Shown here: positions 57,901 to 64,000 of the stretch, piece after piece | How the letters are laid out: every line of letters begins with the position of its first letter | Numbering within the stretch: position 1 is the stretch's first letter | NCBI GenBank assembly: GCA_020747015.1 | Contig: JAGTJM010000036.1 | Span: forward strand, 62,001-126,000 | DNA from: Pyrenochaeta sp. MPI-SDFR-AT-0127 | Taxonomy: Eukaryota; Ascomycota; Dothideomycetes; Pleosporales; Cucurbitariaceae | DNA length: 64,000 nt | Direction of reading: 5' to 3' | Position numbers and translations under genes: made by a program | Notes under the pieces: generated by a model | Seen by the model: only the letters and a program-made list of their open reading frames with translations | Told to the model about the DNA's origin: nothing | The model's database searches: none

Positions 57901-60052
57901 CGGGCTCGGTGCTACTAAGCGGACAGCGGCTGACAAGGGCTTCGTATGCTGGTTACAACCCAACCCGAGGCGCTTACGGACGGCGGCATTTCTTCTCATC
58001 AAATGTATAATGGCGGAATCTATCCGCAAGTACTATGCATGCACTCCCCTTTCTATCAGCTCACAGATCAACAAATCGCTAATCGAATCACTCCCGACAT
58101 GCTCCAGGCTAAATCACCATAGGAGCTGACGCGGCGATCCCAAACCCTTCCACCAGTAGGCGATGACCCGAAGTACCTTCTTTATTCACTTGCGATTGTG
58201 CGCAGAAGCAGTCACACGTGCATGGTCCTGGATTACCGGACCCTAGCTTATTGAACCACTATTTTTGGCTGAGACACGATCTGATCTCTGCGTAAAGTGT
58301 ACGCACAACACGCATCGTATTTTATTGCCCTACCCAGCCGCTGTCGCACTTTTCTTTCGAGCCTGTCGGATGACCACAAGTAGCTCGGCTTGCATCTTAT
58401 TGTCAATACATTGACCCTCACGGGTAGGGCTAAGGTTAGATGCTCCACGGCGCCCACCAATTAGCCCTCCTTGGAGAAACTTGACCGGTGATCGTGGCCA
58501 CCCATGAAAAACTTGGATTCATCTCAAACAGACCGCCAATAACAGTATGCACGACACAACAGGGTTGCCGAGTTCCCGAGAACCGTTTCATCCCTCGTCA
58601 ACCTTTCCTTTTTCTCCCGCTTTTCCCGCTCGCACTCGCACTTTTCGCTGTCCAATCATCGCTCGCCTAGTCACCGCCTGGCGCTTCGCGTTTACGCTCC
58701 CAAGAGGCTTTGTCCTTTATTATGGTGCATCTGGATAAGTTTAACATGTAGGGCAAAGGTGCATGCGTCGTATGCCGTCATACACAGAGTCTAGACCATG
58801 CCGACCACATTAGAGCCTCCCTCCGATCGTTGTCAAATGATCAACATCAGCCTTGAGTCGCTCTGGCTCATGACAACCTGTAGGTACATCCGCGTCGCTC
58901 ACTCTGTAACGAACCTGTATTATCCAGGCTTCAGATACAGGTCTAATCATGGATCACCATTAATCGTACCGCCAATCTTCGTACCGTAGAACTCATCATA
59001 CTATGGTAGTATCACTTATGCATCGATGATGATCTCGCCACCACCTTCTCGAAGCCTGCTTAATGGAGTTGACTGACTGCCACGATGCAGGACAATGAAC
59101 ATCATCACTCGATCAGGCGCTTGTAGGATTCAGCACAAATCTAAATTTCCCGGCCAAACGCTGATCAGTAGCCTCGCAAGACGTCGCTCAGCAAGAAATC
59201 TTCGGGATCAAAAGCACCCGCACTTTGTTAGCCAATCAAGAATATCTGCGCCGCAACAAACGCAACTATTGTGTTCTGTCGTACGACACAGCCATTCTCG
59301 ATCGCGACGACCAGAATTGGACTGTAAAGTACCAAAGTCTCCAACAGCACCTTGTGTTGACAGAAATATTTCGCCTAATAACAACAAGGGCATTTAAAGC
59401 CTTGACACTTTCCAGCTTATCAATCATGACTAGAATTTTCGCGTTAGGTGGCTCTAAACTGCCGTGCAAGCATCATCAATCGTATCCAGCCGACGACATC
59501 GCATAAACTTCATCAGCCCAGCAACTAACGTTGACTCCCAGCACGGCAAACGTTAAGCCCACGTCTTCCGCCAGTTGGTGACAATGAATGCATGGGTTGT
59601 CATCGGACCGAACATGAAAATGCAGGAATGTCGATCATGACGAAGATATTGCAGCGCTGCGCTTGTGGGTGCTAAGCTCATGTGTAATGGCCGATCGCAT
59701 ATGACGCCCTGGTTGCCTCGCAAATTTGAATAGGGCGGAACGTGGATGACTCAATTCTCAAGACGTATGTTTTATGCTCGAGGCGATGGATGCTGGTTGG
59801 TGTGCGACAATCTGATATGAGCGTACATTGCTTTGTTAGCCTTGCAAAGCTGGGATTATGAAAGATACTTGCCGCGAATCGCTAAATTTAGTGTCTTGAA
59901 ATCTATGTGACCTTTGTTCCACAAATCTTCACTCGAAAACCGAGTCGTCGATAGATGAGTTCTTTGGAATCCTTTGTCAGTAGCTAAATCGAATCATCCC
60001 ATTGTGACCACTTATCCCTCACTGTCGTATCTTAGCAGTACTGATTTGTATC
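54901..60052. other. Gene-free stretch
   Basis: About 5.1 kb where I find no coding exon with family resemblance, no tRNA box pattern and no obvious paired terminal repeats. Composition is balanced rather than AT-rich, so strong RIP degradation is not suggested. The longest frames (for instance 57674-58129, plus) are short and have unremarkable composition. Confidence 0.4.
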
Positions 60053-60720
60053 TTACATAACTACTTCAGAATGATTCCATTCTTCTGTCCACAACAAACT
60101 ACGTCCAAGCTCATTCTCAAACTCAACCACCATTTCGTACTCGACGCGAATCGTGTCCAACGTCACTGACACTTCGACATGACGCAAGTTCCTTGAATGG
60201 TCGCGAATCATGCGTTGCAAGCTCTTGTGATTCAAAGTAGTGGAACCCATTGTACCAGGAGAAGATGCTCTTGTGGAGACAAATTGTTTCTTTGTATCAC
60301 GCTTGGCAAATCCTCAAACTTTGTGATAGTGGTTGTCCATGCTGCAAAGGGATCGTCACTTTGCCGGGCCTTTATGAATATCTCACGCCAGCATAAAATA
60401 ACTTGGAAAATTTTACAGAGTAGTTCCGTGGATATCATATTGTCAAACTCTCAGTCCGAACAGAGTGCAAAGAAGGTCCGACATCACATCTTCAACATGC
60501 AATGAAGACGAAGAATTAGTTCTTACTCAATATGCGAGCCACTTCAATCCATGAACGCGCACCACCAAGTCTAGAAAATCATATACTCGTTAGAGTCTTT
60601 TTCATTGTTAGAACGATATATGTTGTCTACCGAATAGTGCATGGGTTGCACTCAACAATCGTGGGCAATCACAATTGTGCTGCCTAGATTGGCTGCATCA
60701 TAGAACGAATCACCGAGCAT
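60053..60720 (-). pseudogene. Possible small minus-strand gene or remnant
   Basis: Several protein-like segments sit in different frames. At 60438-60250 there is MISTELLCKIFQVILCWREI followed by WTTTITKFEDLPS, reminiscent of an F-box start. At about 60220-60053 there is RMIRDHSRNLRHVEVSVTLD then EYEMVVEFENELGRSLLWTE, ending in a stop at 60053. Upstream are LGGARSWIEVARILS (after a TTTTCTAG acceptor, before GTAAGA) and MLGDSFYDAANLGSTIVIAH from an ATG at 60720. Introns could join these, but I could not fix one consistent set of junctions. It is head-to-head with the STAND gene. It may be a real multi-exon gene, a decayed copy, or partly chance. Confidence 0.3.
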
Positions 60721-61019
60721 TACAAGCCCCTGTGCATTTACAATTCACCGGTGAACCCTAATCCTCCTACAACATTCCAGTAGCCCTCAATATTCGTTAC
60801 GGTGCCTTGCCACGTCACAGCCTCGTACTTACACCTGCAGACTCTATTGCCATCCAGCCATTGTCCCTTCGTCCTGTTGTGCATCCGCCTGGTCAAATCC
60901 ACCAACTCATCGGAGACATTTGTACATTGTATGATTTGACCAGACTGGAATTCAGTTCTTTACCGAAACTCGGGACGTCCAAAATAGACCGTCTTTACAT
61001 CTCTGAGGTTATAGGACTG
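60721..61019 (+). promoter_or_regulatory. Leader/promoter of STAND-like gene
   Basis: About 300 bp upstream of the chosen ATG at 61020. The reading frame stays open upstream to about 60807, so a longer N-terminus is formally possible, but the family begins MDPLS. Confidence 0.4.
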
Positions 61020-64000
61020 ATGGACCCACTTTCAGCCGTGCTAGCCTTTACCGGCTTTAGCGCCAGCCTTCTCACGATTGTAGATGCGATAGCAAAAGTT
61101 TCCTCAACGCTCGTTGAGTTGCAGAAGAAGTTCAAGAATGCACCGAAGAAAATCAAACAACTTCATCATGATCTGCAGAATCTCCAAGCATTAGTGATAG
61201 CTATTCAAGCTCGAATCTGCAGCGTCAAGACGATCGACTATCCCCCTTCACTCCAAGAACTTTGCGGAAGCCTCGCCGTGCAATTAGAACAAACTCTGGA
61301 GGAACTAAATGCAGTCGCCAGTCGGATCGAAAGCAAGTCAGTTACGCCGGACAGCAAGGCATATAGAGCACGGACGAAACATGTACTGGCCGAAACTACA
61401 ATAGACGACTTCCTTAGACGAATTTCAACTCACTTTGGGTACTTAATTATGGTACAGACTTTGATCAACAAGTAAGTTCCCCTACAGTCGATTTGTAGGC
61501 AGGGAGACTGAAGTCACTGGCGTCTCAGCTATGCCATTAGCCATCTCCATGGGCACACCATGGAAATGAAAGGTCTTGTTAGATTGATATCTTCACAAAT
61601 ACAATTTTGTAGACCCAATCGCCAACGACGTCGAAATCTGCCAGTCGTAGACAGTGAGGAATCTGATGAGCAAGGGGCCATCAAGAAGCATTTTCCCACT
61701 GGAAGTTTCCGGGAGCGGAAAACGTACGACTTCGGCTTCGGTCTATTATCTATCCAAGCTGTTAGAATCCGTACAACATCGCAGGAATTACTTAACAAAA
61801 ACAGTGATTGCGTCCGTTTGAATGTATCATTTGTGCCTCCGTCGTGGATGTCTCGAACTGCACTTCAAGCCAGTATTGACTTCCACCCTCTGTGTAACAA
61901 CGGACCATCGATCAGCTTGACACCAACAACAGTTAACCAGAGCCCAGAATTATTGAAGGCAATTTACCATTTTGATCTACCGCGCATACAATACCTTTTT
62001 GAAACCGATCAGGCCAGACCATCTGACATGGTCATAGATCTAATCATGAGCGAACCAGTCCCTTTAGCTGAGGCAAGTCTAAGGATAGCTACTACTAAAA
62101 CAAGTGTGCTTTTGGCTAAATTTGGCAGGCATTACTACGTGTGTTTACACATATGAGACCTTGCAGTAATGCCCTTTCTAGACATCAGGAGCTGCTATGC
62201 TTTCTGATGGATCGAGGGACATTGCAATCGTATGTATAGTATCCAGAAGCCCGTATATGAGCACAAGTTCAATATGCTGACCGGAAATAGAGAGGAAGCA
62301 GCGATTCTCTTCTTCCTGAACATGGACTCCAGATGGGCCTACGATCGGCCACAGATGCTTCCCAGGGCGGCCCAGCGCTACCTTGACAGGCTACTGGACC
62401 ATACAGAAGTATGCTTTGATACGTTCAGTTTCCCATCCGAGCACTTCGTAAAGCCAGGGTGGAGTTCATATCGTTTTGGCATATGCGGCGACAAATTTGA
62501 GGAGTCTATCCTTCCCACACTTGTTGAGGGGGTGTTTGGATTCGAGGCGATTCGAAGTTGTCTTTTCCATGAAGCCCAGTCATGGACATTAGAAGACTTT
62601 TCCGGAAGAGGGCGGTGGTATGTGGCAGTTCTAGCCCATTACGACCAAAGCTTTAGGCAGGCTCTCCAAACATATGCTCGAAGCTTCAGATCGATTATGG
62701 ATGCAAGCCACGATCATCCTATTGACACCTTACTGGCTTCAATTTTAGACATCAGCATTATTGTCAGCGAAGTCGAGAAGGCCAGCGTGAAAGAAAGGTT
62801 TCTCTTCATGAGAACTCTAAGCAGCAAAGGAAAAGCAGTTATGCTTGCACCTTTCCTCGAGGCCAACATCAATCTGAACGAGGGAATAGGCGCCGATAAC
62901 TACCTAGGGGCTGCCGCGAAAGCAGAGAATCTAGAGACTTTTGAAATGCTGCTACACGCAGGTGCGAGCACCGCGAGAGCGATATCCACCTTCTGCTGCA
63001 CGCAAAAGCCCGATTCCCGGATATTCAGAGGGCTTTTCTCTCGGCTCGTAGACGGTTTGAAGCCTGGCATGAGCCAGTCCCTTCAATGCGGCTGGGATGA
63101 TCCTTTACTTGCAATCCTTCGGAACACTCAAGTCCTGGATGTTCGCGCAGACGCGCCGGAAATTCTATTCAAGAATAAAATCTTTTCCGCGTCTCATCTC
63201 TATGGTTCCGACACTATTTATCCCATCAATAGTCACATGTTTCTGGCCATCTCAAACAACTGTACTGCAATTCTCAAGCTATTGCTTGAGCACAAACCTC
63301 CTATGGATCTCACAATCACCAACATGTTCGCTACAGACCGCGATCACTTCCAGTCGATAATCGACTACACGTGGCTTACATTAGCTGTTGAACTAGGACG
63401 CTCCGAGTGCGTAAAGCTCATTTTAGCAAACATAGAAAACCAGGCACAGGCAATCATTTGCTCTGATGGCGCCGGAAGAACAGCACTCCAGATTGCTCAG
63501 GCGGCCGTTAAGACTTGCCATCCACGCAAGTCTGTTCTGAACGGATTACACTGGATAGACAACCAAAGTGACACATTGGTTTCTGCTATGGAGGATGATG
63601 CCACTCTCCTCATTCTCCAGGCTGCCTCCAGTACTAATACTGCGACAGACCACCCTATCAAAGACTTCATGCAAGGATCTGATCTTAAAGCAAAGATCTG
63701 TCACCTGCCATTTTCATGGTCTCCTTTCATCGCAAAAATCCACGACCAATTCGATAGCATCCAAAGTGGCGCCATCCACCGCATAATCAAGCTGTTCCAC
63801 TTCTCTCCAAAAGGGTTCTCATACTTTGACATCGTCTTGAGCTGCCCAAACTCGGGCTGTTCAACATGCGGAAGAAGTCAAGCCGAAGCTATCGTAAAGA
63901 AACAACTGGAGCAGCTTACCAGAATGACTTTCCTCGAAGCACTTATTGTGAGGCTTTGTTACGTCACAATGATTGGCTTGATCATGACCTATGAGCTTGC
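61020..64000 (+). CDS. Fungal STAND N-terminal domain plus ankyrin-like repeats, partial, runs off right edge
   Basis: Fungal STAND/NLR-like proteins act in allorecognition and defence. Four exons are seen: 61020..61471, 61529..62138, 62189..62229 and 62291 to beyond 64000 (introns 57, 50 and 61 nt), at least 937 residues. The start MDPLSAVLAFTGFSASLLTI and the helix VELQKKFKNAPKKIKQLHHD match the fungal STAND N-terminal domain as I know it. After a basic linker, degenerate ankyrin-like units appear: AKFGRHYYELLCFLMDRG (built by two splices), YLGAAAKAENLETFEMLLHA, MFLAISNNCTAILKLLLEHK, WLTLAVELGRSECVKLILAN and GRTALQIAQAAV. I see no P-loop, so the N-terminal domain seems joined directly to repeats. 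PNSGCSTCGRSQAE near the edge is a CxxC element. The last exon is open for 570 codons to the window end. The 62139 junction (GTGTGT/ATCAG) is the least sure. Confidence 0.72.

Noticed and set aside
57674..58129. 151-codon plus-strand frame in the gene-poor stretch
   Set aside because: Unremarkable composition and no family resemblance.
62129..62166. GC-AG intron of 38 nt in the STAND-like gene
   Set aside because: Too short and with a poor donor; the 50-nt GT-AG intron at 62139-62188 keeps phase and restores an ankyrin-like repeat.
63097..63786. Short plus-strand frames inside the last 900 bp
   Set aside because: They are out-of-frame shadows of the long open exon 62291 to beyond 64000.
1..64000. 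tRNA genes, telomere repeats, CRISPR arrays, intact transposons
   Set aside because: Scanning by eye for GGTTCGANTCC-type B boxes, TTAGGG runs, spaced direct repeats and transposase or reverse-transcriptase motifs found none; a program could still find degenerate ones.

Overview
The window is nuclear DNA of a filamentous ascomycete (Pezizomycotina). A Dothideomycete is my best guess, from recalled resemblance of several proteins to that class, but I could not test it. The grounds for a fungus are about 35 short GT-AG introns of mostly 47-90 nt, gene spacing of 0.4-2 kb in the ordinary parts, and typical Pezizomycotina families: Zn2Cys6 factor, SAT4/rhodopsin membrane protein, GMC oxidoreductase, 2EXR protein and a fungal STAND N-terminal domain. 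I saw no tRNA, rRNA, CRISPR array, telomere repeat or intact transposon.

Layout. 0-12 kb is mostly core: an HSBP1-like gene cut by the left edge (-), the ribosome-biogenesis gene EBP2 (+), a PMCA-type Ca2+-ATPase (-) and a large Zn2Cys6 transcription factor (+). 12-23 kb looks accessory: a small secreted protein candidate (-), an MFS sugar transporter (+) convergent with a secreted GMC oxidoreductase (-), and a SAT4-family receptor-like membrane protein (+). 23-24.2 kb holds a Sec2-type exchange factor (-). 24.2-26.4 kb is an AT-rich gene-free stretch ending at an unrecognised gene (+). 28-51 kb is dense with core genes: DPH7 (-), a 2EXR protein (+), GGPP synthase (-), a long ADF-H actin-binding protein (-), OHCU decarboxylase (+), an SPNF-repeat nuclear-looking protein (-), SWD2/WDR82 (-), the OAC1-type carrier (+) and LAS1 (-). 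A conserved-looking acidic protein (-) follows at 51.7-52.7 kb. From 52.7 to about 60 kb I see no convincing gene. At 60-64 kb there is a weak minus-strand gene or remnant, then a large plus-strand gene with a fungal STAND N-terminal domain and ankyrin-like repeats that runs off the right edge.

How the genes relate. EBP2 and LAS1 act in 60S ribosome assembly, and DPH7 modifies eEF2. The Ca2+-ATPase, ADF-H protein and Sec2-type factor belong to ion homeostasis, actin and polarised secretion. The MFS transporter and secreted GMC oxidase converge and share GGACCG motifs at similar distances upstream of their starts, so co-regulation is possible. No biosynthetic cluster is evident; the GGPP synthase has no terpene-cyclase or P450 neighbours. 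The item most worth following is the edge-truncated STAND/ankyrin gene. Exon joins were worked out by hand from splice consensus, reading frame and family conservation; I had no transcript data.
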